A stretch of DNA of 64,000 bases, taken from Erythrophleum ivorense (lineage: Eukaryota; Streptophyta; Magnoliopsida; Fabales; Fabaceae). A model generated the notes under the pieces. The model did not search any database. It was given only the letters and a program-made list of their open reading frames with translations, and was not told where the DNA came from. Position numbers and translations under genes: made by a program. Location: the NCBI GenBank assembly GCA_026724425.1, contig JAIUCV010000009.1, positions 17,371,294 to 17,435,293 on the forward strand, read 5' to 3'. This document shows, in pieces, positions 36,812 to 47,546 of the stretch. The stretch's first letter is position 1, and every line of letters begins with the position of its first letter.

Positions 36812-39529
36812 TGTAACACCATAATGACTTAACTCTAACTAATCTCCCTCTAGGCTTAATTCCATATGATTTCCAAAGAACAAGTATAAACCGTGACATT
36901 TTCAAGCTATAAAACGGGGTTCAAAAGCTTATAATTTGTCTCGTAGGTCTCGTGAACCCATCATTCACATTCTCTACTCAAACAACATTTATACAACTTG
37001 AACATAGCTTCAAACAACCCATAAACCATGGATATGAAGTCAAAAACTAAGAAAATGCAATTTCTCACATGGGCCCAAAAGTCAGATTTTTGGCTCTACC
37101 TTTGGAAAATCATAACTAATTATAATAAAATGGAAATCAAGCAAAACATAGCTCTATGAAAATCTCTAAGTGTTAAATTTACACTAAAAATAATTCTCAA
37201 CCATAATCTCAGCGACTGGACCATGTTTTACATAAAAAAAAAGAGGCAGAGATCCGACTGTCCCTAGTACTGGTGCAGCTTGTTGTCATGAAATTCAAAA
37301 ATTCGTAACTAATTCCATAAAAATCCAATCGAGTCAAACTATACCAATTTGGAAATATATAGATGTTAAATAGAAGGAAAAAATAAGTCCAGATCAGTTC
37401 AATAGCCGTTGGACCTCAAAAATTGCTGGAATAGTAACAAAGGTCGGATGGCTTTGCTGATGCTGATACAGGACTTCAGAAAGTCGTTTCTCCCTCTGCA
37501 GACCTCCAATTGAGATGCTTCTAGTATTTATAGGTCATTATGGATATCTAGTTTATACCCAGAAAATTTGATGATAATTGGACACCGTTTGGTCCATGAA
37601 TGACATAGATTCATTTTTGGACCTAGTTGCACAGTACAATAACCAAAACTAGCAAATTCTCCAACTTCAACAATTTTTCAAATATTCCTTAAACCTCCAA
37701 ATATTACCTACTTTAGCTTCTTGGGAAGCTCTCAATAGACTCTATAGGCATGCCAAATTTCATATCAAGAAGAGCTCATTTGGTCATACTTTGACAGAGC
37801 TCATAAATATGGCGATTTTGGCACCCAAAATGGTTCAAAGTGGGTCCAAATGGCCTCCCACATATTCTAGCATCTCTTGGGCAAGTTTGAAAGTATAAAC
37901 ATAGTATATATGTAATACTTAAGTGGTCCAAATCAATACACATCTCAAACTCACTATGCTACTGGTCAAAATACACTCTTACATGTAAGCCACAAAAGGG
38001 CCAAATCCCACATTTTCATTGTTTTGGCTCTCTACATAGTTCATACATCATTCATACATACTTTTACACTTGCTCAAATATTTACATCTCAAAAATAATA
38101 TATATACATAAGCACTTGGTCTTCCTATACATGAAGCTAGGTGTGAGAGTGCAAAAGTGGCAAAACAAGGCCTTCTATGCCTCATAGCCTCCACTCTTAG
38201 GCTCTTGAGCTCCACTTGGACCATATGAGATGGGAGAGGGAAGGGGGTGAGATTCATGAAATCTCAATAGCTCATACACTCATTCAAGGATGCAATTAAG
38301 ATATATAAATAAGTCAAAGCATGCAAACAAGTCACAATGACACAACATATGATTTTCATGCCATGATATCATATCAATGCCAAGAATAGGCTCTAGTGAC
38401 TTTCGATCTAGCCTCACCCAAACTTTGGGACTTTTGGATTGGCCTCACCCTTGGTTTAGAAACTTTTGGCTTCACCTCACCCATCTCAAGGGACTTTCGG
38501 CACCACCTCACCCGAGCAATTTTCATAATCCATATCATAAGCATATTGGTACCAATGCATCAAAGCAACATCAAATGGCATGACTCACAATACAAGCATA
38601 TACACAAGCATACAATGACTATATACATCCAAGAATGCAACAAGAAAGAGTGGAGAGCTACCTTATAAGCTAACACAAGCCTTCCCTTTCAAGTTCTCTT
38701 CTCCCTTCTTGATTTCACATTCACAACTAGATGGAGTTGCTTCTTTTGAGCCTAGGCACAACAAAGAGCATGAAATTACTCTCTCATAACTCAACAATTA
38801 TTCACAAAGCTAGGGGTTTCTTCAGAGCAAACCTTAATAAGTGTAAGCAACTAGGGGTCTCTCTCTCTCTCTTTCTAGAGTTTCACTAACTTTTTTCTCT
38901 TTTCTTTGCATTTCTCAACTTGTCACACTCTCTTTTAAGGGTTTCTTGCCCTTCTAGGTCATAACAAAGCTTTCTTACTCATCAACCCATGGAAAGGGAG
39001 CTAAGAAGGAGAAGAATAAAATCAAGAAGAAGAAGCATGAAGAGCTTTAAAGGTTCTTACCTTTCTTTCTTAGCTTCCTTTCCTTTTCTCTTAGTTTCTC
39101 CTAGTTTCCCTCTCTCTCTCAAGCCTTTTTTCTGTGCTTGGACGAAGCATAGGTTGGTTAAAAGAAAAAGGATGAGTTTGGACACTTTTAGAAGTCAAAT
39201 TCTCTTTTTTCACGCTTTTCTGGACTTACCCTCGCTATAGCGAAGAATAACCCTTACTACGGTGAGCACGTATCAGTCCCAGACCGTTGTTTTCACTATG
39301 GCGCGTACTACGGCGAGTAGCTCCCTAGTTTTTGTATGGGATGCCCACACTCGCTATAGCTAGAAGCATTCTTGCTATAGCTAGAAGGCACTCTCGCTAT
39401 AGCTAGACCATTTCTCGCTATAGCAAACAAGTACATTCACTATAGCTAGGCTATTTCTCGCTATAGCTAGCAAACTTAGAAAATTTCAGGACTTTGAAAA
39501 ATTTTCAGCTTTTTTTTGTTGTTGTTACA
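36812..39529 (-). repeat. Tekay-like 3' LTR (left copy)
   Basis: Starts TGTAACACC and ends TTGTTACA. Much of its middle matches LTR-D in the same sense, for example 'tcgtttctccctctgcagac', 'aagaagagctcatttggtc', the 'gagctacctt' site near 38,657 and the minisatellite near 38,390-38,515. This makes LTR-D a relative of this element. A (CT)n run lies at about 38,851-38,872 and the GCTATAGC array at 39,231-39,475. Confidence 0.95.
39231..39475. repeat. Palindromic GCTATAGC array in U3 of the Tekay-like LTR
   Basis: Perfect or one-off copies of GCTATAGC start near 39,234, 39,353, 39,374, 39,396, 39,417, 39,440 and 39,460. The last six are spaced 20-23 bp. Each is usually followed by TAG and preceded by CTC or TTC. 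Degenerate 'ctacggcgag' forms lie between the first and second. The matching array in the other LTR is at 46,712-46,965. Read in the element's sense it lies within 60-300 bp of the LTR 5' end. Confidence 0.85.
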
Positions 39530-39543
39530 TTTCCACCTTCCTT
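39530..39543 (-). promoter_or_regulatory. Polypurine tract of the Tekay-like element
   Basis: On the minus strand AAGGAAGGTGGAAA directly precedes the TGTAAC of the 3' LTR. It is the standard plus-strand primer of reverse transcription in this order. Confidence 0.88.
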
Positions 39544-39579
39544 AAAAGAAATTTCATCCTCAAAATTTAAATACATACC

Positions 39580-39765
39580 TCAAGGGAATAACTCTAGATA
39601 TTTTTGCCTCATTTCATTCTCCAATTCCCAAGTTGCTTCCTCAGATGTCAGACCTCTCCAGATCACTTTCACCAAAGAAATGCTCTTGCTTCTCAGCTGT
39701 TTTAGCTTAGCATCCACAATTCTCTCTGGTCTCACTACATAGGAAAGATCTTCCTACAATTGCAC
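39580..39765 (-). pseudogene. Chromodomain at the C-terminus of the chromovirus integrase
   Basis: After a TAG at 39,754 the frame continues with EDLSYVVRPERIVDAKLKQL, then VKVIWRGLTSEEATWELE and a short tail ending in a TGA at 39,580. This matches the chromodomain of Tekay/Del chromoviruses: an ERI(L)D start, VKV.W beta strand, then the EATWE signature. In the family it guides integration toward heterochromatin by binding methylated histone H3, which agrees with the nested, gene-free setting. It is intact apart from the TAG, which occupies a position that is Gln in relatives. Confidence 0.88.
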
Positions 39766-40905
39766 ATGCTCATATTCTATGACATGTGAGGGATCTGGTA
39801 AATACTTTTTTAATTGGGAGACATGAAAAACACTGTGGATTTGGGTTAGGTTAAAAGGTAAGGCTATGCGGTAAGCCACGGGTCCAATTTTCTCAAGAAT
39901 TTCAAATGGACCAATATACCTAGGACTGAGCTTCTTTACCCTCATTGACCGACCTACTCCCATCTCTGGAGATACTCGTATAAACACATGGTCTCCAATC
40001 TCAAACTCTAACGGCCTCCTTCTCTTATCGGCATAGCTTTTCTACCTACTTTGGGCTGTGAGGAGTCTCTTTCTAATCAATTATTTCTGTCAGGTGGTCT
40101 GGTCCACAATCTCAGGTCCTATCATACTCCTCTCACCTAGCTCAACCCAGCACAGAGAGGATCTGCACTTTCTCCCATATAAAGCCTCATAAGGGGCCAT
40201 CTGAATACTGGAATGATAACTGTTATTATAAGCAAACTCTGCTAATGGTAAATACACATCCCAGTTACCCTTCATTTCTAACACACATGCCCTCAACATG
40301 TCTTCTAAGATCTAGACAGTCCTCTCAGTCTGACCATCTGTCTAGGGATGATATACAGTACTAAACTGCAACCTGGTCCCTAAGGCATGCTATAACGACC
40401 TCCAGAAGTTTGACGTGAACTTGGGGTCTCTATCTGAAACTATGCTACTGGGTACTCTGTGAAGTCGCACTATCTCTCTAATATGCAACTGGGTTAATCT
40501 ATCTAGTGTATGAGTAGCCCTAATAGCTAAGAAGTGTGCAGACTTCATCAGTCTATCCACGACTACCCAAATAGCATCATGTCTAGAGGATGTCCTAGGT
40601 AACCTTATAACAAAGTCCATGGCTATACTATCCCACTTCCACTCAGGGATATCTAGAGGTTGCAACAACCCAGCCAGTCTTTGATGTTTTATTTTTACCT
40701 TTTGACACACTAGGCATCTGGCTATATAGGTCGTCACATCACTCTTCATCCCCTGCCACCAGAAAATTCTTTTCAAATCCTGATACATCTTGGTGGCACC
40801 TGGGTGGATAGTATACGTACTCTTATGTGCCTCTTCTAAAATGCTTTCTCTCAACTCATTTTGACCACGCACACAGATTTTATCTCGATATACTATCATA
40901 CCATC
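39766..40905 (-). pseudogene. Chromovirus integrase, broken
   Basis: Reading down from 40,899: the HHCC zinc module (HPGATKMYQDLKR, then RCLVCQKVK), then the core with the first Asp in WDSIAMDFV, the second in IVSDRDPKF and the Glu in DGQTERT. Then follow MLRACVLEMKGNWD, LAEFAYNNSYHSSI, and the GPY/F-type module SPRYIGPFEILEKIGPVAYR. In-frame TAG codons at 40,390, 40,342, 40,312 and 40,042 replace residues that are Gln in relatives (for example HPQTDGQ and TIQILEDM). The three catalytic residues remain. Integrase joins the cDNA ends to host DNA in the nucleus. Confidence 0.92.
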
Positions 40906-40935
40906 CTCAAATACCTTGAAATCTGAGGTCCTACC

Positions 40936-41600
40936 TTAGAAAATCTCATTCCTAATCCGTTTTAGGAATTCATCCTTTCTTTGAGCATCTAAGATCTGAG
41001 TTCTCAATACATTCTCAATTCGGGTTTCACTCAGATATAATTTACCCGATATCACTTGACAAGAGAGGTTTATGTTTCTGAACTTCTCTAGGAGCTCCTG
41101 CTCCCTAATCATCATATGGGTTACATGGATGGATTTTTTACTTAGGGTATCTGCCACCACATTGGCCTTACCCGAATGATATTTCAACACATAATCATAG
41201 TCTTTCAGAAACTCCATCCATCTCCTCTGTCTTATATTGAGTTTCTTCTGGTCAAACAAGTATTTCAAACTCTTGTGGTCACTGTAAATCTCTATGGTAG
41301 CACTATACAGATAGTGCCTCCAGATTTTAAGAGCAAATACTATGGCGGCTAACTCCAGGTCATGCGTGGGATAATTCTCCTCATGCGGCCTCAACTGCCT
41401 AGAGGCATATGCCACTACTCTACCCTGCTGCATTAACACGCATCCTAACCCTTTACCCGAGGCATCACAATAAACCACAAATGGTTCACTAGGGTCAGGG
41501 ATGATGTACAAGGGGAATGGTCAAACAAAGCTTCAACTTATGGAAACTCCTCTCACATTTATCATCCCACATGAATGGTGTCACTTTCCTAGTTAGCCTT
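40936..41600 (-). pseudogene. Chromovirus RNase H, mostly open
   Basis: An open frame of 191 codons (40,936-41,511) holds the Ty3/gypsy RNase H: YCDASGKGLGCVLMQ (first Asp), HDLELAAIVFALKIWRHYL (Glu), IYSDHKSLKYLF (Asp), QRRWMEFLKDYD, HSGKANVVADTLS (last Asp). The four acidic residues are all present. The join to RT near 41,515 is shifted. RNase H removes the RNA from the RNA-DNA hybrid in the particle. Confidence 0.92.
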
Positions 41601-42560
41601 GTCAGTGGTAAGGCCATCTGAGAAAAACCCTAAATAAACTGTCGGTAGTACCCTACCAAACCTAGAAAACTCCTAACCTCGGTAATTGTTCTAGGTCTAT
41701 CCCACTGTAACACAGCCTCAACTTTACGGGGATCAACCGTGACCCCGTCTCATGAGATCACATGACCTAAGAATCTTACATCGGTCAGCCAAAACTCACA
41801 TTTAATAAGTTTGGCATACAACCTTTTCTCTCTCAAGGTCTCTAGGACTAATCTCAAATGCCTCTCGTACTCCTTAAAGGATCTAAAATACACTAGGATA
41901 TCATCAATGAAGACCACTACAAACTGATCTAGATACGGTCTGAATACCCTATTCATGTAATCCATGAACACAACAGGCACATTCATCAACCCGAATGGCA
42001 TCACAAGGAACTCATAGTGCCCATATCTCGTTCTGAAGGCTGTCTTGGAGACGTCTTCAGTTCTCACTCTTAACTGGTGGTACCCAGATCTAAGATCTAT
42101 CTTAGAAACACAGATGCCCTAGCCAACTGATCTAACAAATCATCAATTTGAGGGAGAAGATATTTATTCTTGATGGTAACTTTATTTAACTCTTTGTAAT
42201 CAATACACAAATGCAAGCTACCATCATTCTTTCTCACAAATAACACTAGAGCTCCCTAAGGGGAAACACTAGGACGGATAAACCCTTTTCTTTAACAATT
42301 CCTTTATCTGCTTTTTCAACTCAGCAAGTTTGGTGGGAGCCATCCTGTAAGGAGCCTTGGACATCGGTCCAGCCTCAGGCACTATGTCTATAGAGAACTC
42401 TAGTTCTTTCTTAAGGGGTAGAACACTAGAGTCAAACTCCTTAGGAAAAACTTCTGGGAATTCCCTGACAAATGGGATCTCCTCTATCCCTTCCTCTACC
42501 TCAGCCTAAATAGAGAAAAAGACTAGAAACCCTTGACATCCAAACTCTAAATGCCTCTCA
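41600..42560 (-). pseudogene. Chromovirus reverse transcriptase, broken
   Basis: From upstream: an IPFVREFPEVFP start near 42,480, then APYRMAPTKLAELKKQI, DLRSGYHQLR (near 42,080), KTAFRTRYGHYEFLVMPFGL, then the palm motif VVFIDDILVYF with its Asp pair at 41,900-41,911, and later KCEFWLTDVRFLGHVIS. The sequence at 42,110-42,300 (family LCIDYR.LN...LPRIDDLLDQL) has a stop cluster and a frame change just before IDLRSGYHQ. Family consensus usually has LTNAP where this copy reads LMNVP, and VYS where it reads VYF. It lies between protease and RNase H as in all Ty3/gypsy elements. Confidence 0.92.
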
Positions 42561-42673
42561 GCCTGGGCAGTAGTCATAAAGGATAACTCAGCTCCTACCC
42601 TAGGTATGGTCCCACAAGCAGGTAAGGAAATGGTTCGGTGTTCATAATCAAGTATCGCATTATTCGAGGCCAA

Positions 42674-42975
42674 CTAGTTCATACCAACAATCAAATCAAT
42701 ATCATGGAAGGGCATACAGATCAAATCAATAGTGGTCTGACAATGATTGAACTGAACAGTGACATTTAAGCAAGTATGGGAAGTAACCATGTGGCCTCTA
42801 GTGGGTGTAGTGATAGACAAGTCAAATGGTAAGACACTAACAGCCATACCCAATTGTCTCACACAATCATAGGATATAAAAGAGTGACTAGCACCCGAAT
42901 CAAACATGGCAACTACAGGAAAGCCATTCACTATCAACGTACCTCGGATCAAACTAGGGAATGCACTGGCTTCCT
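42674..42975 (-). pseudogene. Chromovirus aspartic protease
   Basis: The frame 42,952-42,674 gives IRGTLIVNGFPVVAMFDSGA with SHSFIS after it. It has the DSGA catalytic loop, typical of Ty3/gypsy proteases, and ends in DLIVGMN (family ILGMDWL) before a stop. It cleaves the polyprotein in the particle. It is in the same frame as the zinc knuckle upstream, separated by one TAG at 42,974. Confidence 0.88.
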
Positions 42976-42979
42976 ACTG

Positions 42980-44139
42980 AGTGAGAGCGAGCACTCGGCC
43001 CTGGGTCTGTGGCCTAGGAGGAGGCACTGTGTCCACTTGGGAACAGTGTCTAGCAATGTGCCCTGACTTCCCACATTTGAAACATGTCACCGGAGACTGT
43101 GGAAGGATGACTGGCTCCGAGGAGGCGGCATCGGCTTACCCCGCTATGGCCTTCGGTTCCATGGCCCCTTGCCTTTCCTCTTGACACTGGGTGTCATACT
43201 AGAACCCTCTTCCAATCTCAATCTTTTCAATTTTGAAACCCCTTTCTGACTAGCTGTAACTACAGCAGGCATGATAGCTCGCAAGTTAGTCTTAATCACC
43301 CTGCTGACCTCTACAAGGGTATTAAACTTCCTGATCCGCTGTAGAGTAACTATGTCGCTAATCAAGGGCTTTAACCCAGTCTCAAACTACTCACATCTCT
43401 AGGGTTCATCATCATACCTCTGGAGGTAAGAGTAATACTAAGACAACTCAATAAACTTGACCATATACTGGTCCACAGTCATCTCATCTGTCTGTCTCAA
43501 GCTCATAAATTCCATCTCTTTCTTCTTCCTCACAGAACTAGGGAAATATTTCTCATAAAATTTGACCAAGAAGCTTTCTTAAGTTATTTGTATGTTCTTG
43601 GTCTCCATCAGGGGTTTCATGCTACGCCACCACCTATCGGCTTCCTTTTGTAACATGAAAGTGGCTATCTGAGCTTTCTGCTCAGTGGTACAATCCATCA
43701 CCGAGAATATTTTCTCTAGCTCCATAACCTAAGCCTCCGTCTTATCTGCATCCAACTCCCCAACAAATGAGGGTGGACTGTTCTGCCTAAACTATTTCAA
43801 CAGCTTTTGGATAGGCGTCTGGGTCTGAGCAATAATAGGCTCTTGGGGAGGTGCAGGTGGAATGCTAGATGTGGATGGCTGAGGTACAGGGGCTTCTCTC
43901 CTGGCTTCTTCTTGCCTAGCTAGGGTATCTTGCAAATGCATGATCATATCATGCTGTTGCTGGGCAATATACCTCTGTTGTTCTAGCATCTCCTGGTGCT
44001 AGCCTATCATGGCCTCATACTGATCAAGTCTCTCCATAATGATCCGCAGAGAATCCTCAGGCCCAACAGGAACCTCTGGCTCAACTCTCTGAGCCTTGGG
44101 CGGCCTACCTCTACCCCTGTCTCATCTAGTCTCAACCAT
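42980..44139 (-). pseudogene. Chromovirus gag, broken
   Basis: The start is set at the ATG 44,139-44,137 because MVETR followed by an RGRGRPP stretch is the usual N-terminus of this clade, about 150 nt after the primer site. In-frame stops are at codon 6 (TGA, 44,122), codon 47 (TAG, 43,999) and codon 116 (TAG, 43,792). The capsid part has FVGELDADKTEA, KADRWWRSM-like sequence and YFPSSVRKKKEMEFMSLRQ, then MTVDQYMVKF. The nucleocapsid ends in a perfect CCHC knuckle, C-F-K-C-G-K-S-G-H-I-A-R-H-C, at about 43,045-43,086. At least one frameshift separates the start from the knuckle. Gag builds the particle and packs RNA. Confidence 0.9.
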
Positions 44140-44288
44140 GTCTGAAAAGAAGTAGCAATTCTCAGTTCACAATTATAGCACAAGCACATATGCATATGTA
44201 TGCTACCACTTCCATTGCACTTCACACCAAACACAAGCAATTCACACCATTCAAGAGCCCAACATCGAGTAAAAGTTCCTAAACCTTT

Positions 44289-44300
44289 GCTCTGATACCA
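44289..44300 (-). promoter_or_regulatory. Primer binding site, initiator tRNA-Met
   Basis: TGGTATCAGAGC on the minus strand, four bases after the 5' LTR end. It is complementary to the 3' end of plant initiator tRNA-Met and is the usual primer for copia and chromovirus elements. It confirms that the right-hand LTR is the 5' LTR. Confidence 0.95.
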
Positions 44301-44304
44301 AAAA

Positions 44305-47015
44305 TGTAACATCATACTAACTTAACTCTAACTAATCTCCCTCTAGGCTTAATTCCATATGATTTTCAAAGAACAAGTATAAACCATGACATTTTCAAGC
44401 TATAAAACGGGGTTCAAACGCTCATAATTTGCCCCATGGGTCCCATGAACCCATCATTCACATTCTCTACTCAAACACCATTTATACAACTTGAACATAG
44501 CCTCAAACAACCCATAAACTATGGATATGAAGCCAAAAACCAAGAAAATGTAATTTTTCACATGAGTCCAAAAGTCAGATTTTTGGTTCTACCTTTGGAA
44601 AATCATAACTAATTATAAAAAAATGGGAATCAAGCAAACCATAGCTCTTTGAAAAGATCTAAGTGTTAAATTTACATAAAAATAATTCTCAACCATAATC
44701 TCAGTGTTTGGACCATGTTTTACATCAAAAAAGAGACAGAGGTCTGGCTATCCCTGGTACTTGTGCAACTTGTTGTCATGAAATTCGAAAATTCGTAACT
44801 AATTCCACAAAAATCCAATCGGAGAAAACTATACCAATTTGGAAAGATATAGATGTTAAATAAAGAGAAAAATAAGTTTAGATCAGTTTCATAGCCGTTG
44901 GATCTCAAAAATCGATGGAACAATAATGAAGGTCGGATGGCTTCCTTGATATTGATATAGGACTTCAGAAAGTCGTTTCTCCCTCTACCTCCAATTGAGG
45001 TGCTTCTAGTTGGTATATGTCACTGTAGATATCTAGTATATATCCATAAAATTTCTTGACAATCGGATACCATTTGGTCCATGAATGACATAGATTCATT
45101 TTCGGACCTAGTTACACAGTACAATAACTAAAATCAGAAAATTCTCCAACTTCAATAATTTACCAAATATTCCCTAAACCCCCAAATATTACCTACTTTA
45201 GCTTCTTGGGAAGCTCTCAATAGACTCTAGAGGCATGCCAAATTTCATATCAAGAAGAGCTCATTTGGTCATACTTTGACGGACCACATAAATATGGCGG
45301 TTTTGGCACCCAAAATGGTTCAAAGTGGGTCTAAATGGCCTCCCACATATTCTAGCACCTCTTGGGCAAGTTTAAAAGTATACACATAGTATATATGAAA
45401 TACTCAAGTGGTCCAAATTAATACACATCTCAAACTCACTATACTACGAGCCAAAATACACTCTTACATGTAAGCCACAAAAGGGCAAAATCTCACATTT
45501 TCATTGTTTTGGCTCTCTACATAGTTCATACATCATCCATACATACTTTTACACTTGCTCAAATATTTGCATCTCAAAAATAATATATATACATAAGCAC
45601 TCGGTCTTCCTATACATCAAGCTAAGTGTGAATGTGTAAAAGTGGCAAAACAAGGCTTTCTATGCCTCATGGCCTCCACTCTTAAGCTCTTGAGCTCCAC
45701 CTGGACCATATGAGATGGGAGAGGGAAGGGGTTGAGATTCATAGAATCTCAATAGCTCATACACTTATTCAAGGAAGCAATCAAGATATATAAATAAGTC
45801 AAAGCATGCAAACAAGTCACAATGACACAACATATGATTTTCATGCCATGACATCATATCAATGCCAAGAATAGGCTCTAGGGACTTTCGGTCTAGCCTC
45901 GCCCGAGCTTTGGGACTTTTGGATTGGCCTCACCCTTGGTTTAGGAACTTTTGGCTCCACCTCACCCATCTCAAGGGACTTTCGGCACTACCTCACCTGA
46001 GCAATTTTCATAATCCATATCATAAGCATATTGGTACTAATGCATCAAGGCAACATCAAATGGCATGACTCACAATACAAGCATATACACAAGCATACAA
46101 TGACTATATACATCTAAGAATGTAACAAGAAAGAGTGGAGAGCTACCTTATAAGCCAACACAAGCCTTCCCTTTCAAGTTCTCTTCTCCCTTCTTGATTT
46201 CACACTCACAACTAGATAGAGTTGCTTCTTTTGAGCCTAGGCACAACAAAGAGCATAAAATTACTCTCTTATAACTCAACAATTATTCATAAAGCTAGGG
46301 GTTTCTTCAGAGCAAACCCTAACAAGTATAAGCAACTAGGGGTCTCTCTCTCTCTCTAGAGTTTCACTAACTTTTCTTTTCTTTTCTTTGCATTTCTCAA
46401 CTTGTCACACTCTCTTTTAAGGGTTTCTTGCTCCCTCTAGGTTAGAACAAAGCTTTCTTACTCATCAACCCATGGAAAGGGAGCTTAGAAGGAGAAGAAT
46501 AAAATCAATAAGAAGAAATATGAAGAGCTTTAAAGGTTCTTACCTTTCTTCCTTAGCTTCCTTTCCTTTTCTCTTAGTTTCTCTTAGTTTCCCTCTCTCT
46601 CTCAAGCCTTTTTTTTGTGCTTGGACGAAGCTTAGGTCGATTAAAAGAGAAAGGATGAGTTTGGATGCTTTTAGAAGTCAAATTCTCTTTTTTCACACTT
46701 TTTCGGACTTACTCTCGCTATAGCGAAGAATAACCCTCTCTACAGCGAGCATGTATCAATCCCAGACCCCTGTTTTTGCTATGGCTCGCACTACGACGAG
46801 CAGCTCCTTGGTTTTTGTATGGGATGCCCACACTCGCTATAGCTAGAAGCATTCTCGTTATAGCTAAAAGGCACTCTCGCTATAACTAGACCATTTCTCA
46901 CTATAGCGAACAGGTACATTCGCTATAGCTAGGCCATTTCTCGCTATAGCTAGCAGACTTAGAAAATTTCAGGACTTCGAAAAAATTTTAGCTTTTTTTT
47001 TTTCTAGTTGTTGCA
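44305..47015 (-). repeat. Tekay-like 5' LTR (right copy)
   Basis: 2,711 bp, direct repeat of 36,812-39,529. In plus sense it starts TGTAACATC and ends TTGCA (one change from TTACA). It carries the same minisatellite (45,870-46,000), 'gagctacctt' site (46,139), CT run (about 46,342) and GCTATAGC array (46,712-46,965). Confidence 0.95.
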
Positions 47016-47021
47016 TGTTTC

Positions 47022-47155
47022 TTATTGTAAATTTCTTATAAAGTTTGGAAAGAGAGTGACACAAGAGTGAAAATGTGTATGGGCCATTTTTGTCTTTTCA
47101 GCCACTCCCTCTTTTTTCTATTTTCTTTTCAAACTCTACAAGAACTTTACAATAA
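47022..47155. mobile_element. Small terminal-inverted-repeat element (MITE-like), 134 bp
   Basis: The first 30 bp (47,022-47,051) and the last 30 bp (47,126-47,155) are inverted repeats that match at 26 of 30 positions, starting TTATTGTAAA and ending TTTACAATAA. The middle is pyrimidine-rich on one side and purine-rich on the other, so the whole can fold. No coding capacity. I see no clear target duplication, so the superfamily is open. It starts one base after the TSD of the Tekay-like element. Confidence 0.6.
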
Positions 47156-47546
47156 AAAACTGTAGAGGGCCCCAATCCATTATTTTGTCTTCTTAAGAAG
47201 AGAAAATGGTCTTGGCTCCATCCTTCAAGGAAAAGAAAATGGTAAGGTGAATTTTCTAGAATGGGTTCCAAAATGCATCAAATATACTAGCAAAAATGAT
47301 TATGATGAAGATTGTCATGTTGGCATGAAAAATGGGTATTTTCCATTACTTTTCAAAATAATATTCTTCCTCTACCAAAAAATGCAAGTGGTAGGGAATG
47401 GTGTCTATAAGTTAAAAAAAGCAATACAAAGGAGCTAGCTCTTCACTTGAACCCATTCTAGAACATGGCATTTTAAATGCAAACAAATGCATTACTAAAG
47501 CTAAAAGGTGTGAGGAAGTTTCCCTTTCAAAGCTTCCCTAGATGCC
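47156..47546 (+). other. L1 inter-ORF or ORF1-tail sequence, no gene
   Basis: Lies between the small inverted-repeat element and the ORF2 start. Holds a perfect 14-bp inverted repeat (47,255-47,268 and 47,449-47,462) 180 bp apart. No protein similarity recognised; the short open frame at 47,247-47,438 has no known motif. Confidence 0.45.

Larger units (their letters stand above)
36812..47015 (-). mobile_element. Full-length Tekay-like chromovirus (Ty3/gypsy), minus strand
   Basis: Complete element of 10,204 bp. It has a TSD tgttt on both sides (36,807-36,811 and 47,016-47,020), two LTRs of 2,718 and 2,711 bp with TGTAAC...TTRCA ends, an initiator-tRNA-Met primer site, a polypurine tract, and the order gag-PR-RT-RH-IN-chromodomain on the minus strand. 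The polyprotein would run from an ATG at 44,139 to the stop at 39,580, about 1,520 codons, the normal size for the clade. Stops and frameshifts are found in most domains, so it cannot move by itself. By eye the LTRs differ by about 16 of 225 sites at one end and 11 of 212 in the middle, mostly transitions. Confidence 0.95.

Noticed and set aside
39231..39475. CRISPR-like regular array
   Set aside because: The repeat is only 8-14 bp, spacers are similar to one another, and the array is duplicated in both LTRs of a plant retrotransposon.
44289..44300. Part of a tRNA gene
   Set aside because: Only 12 bases match the tRNA 3' end and they sit next to the 5' LTR, so this is a primer site. No cloverleaf is present.
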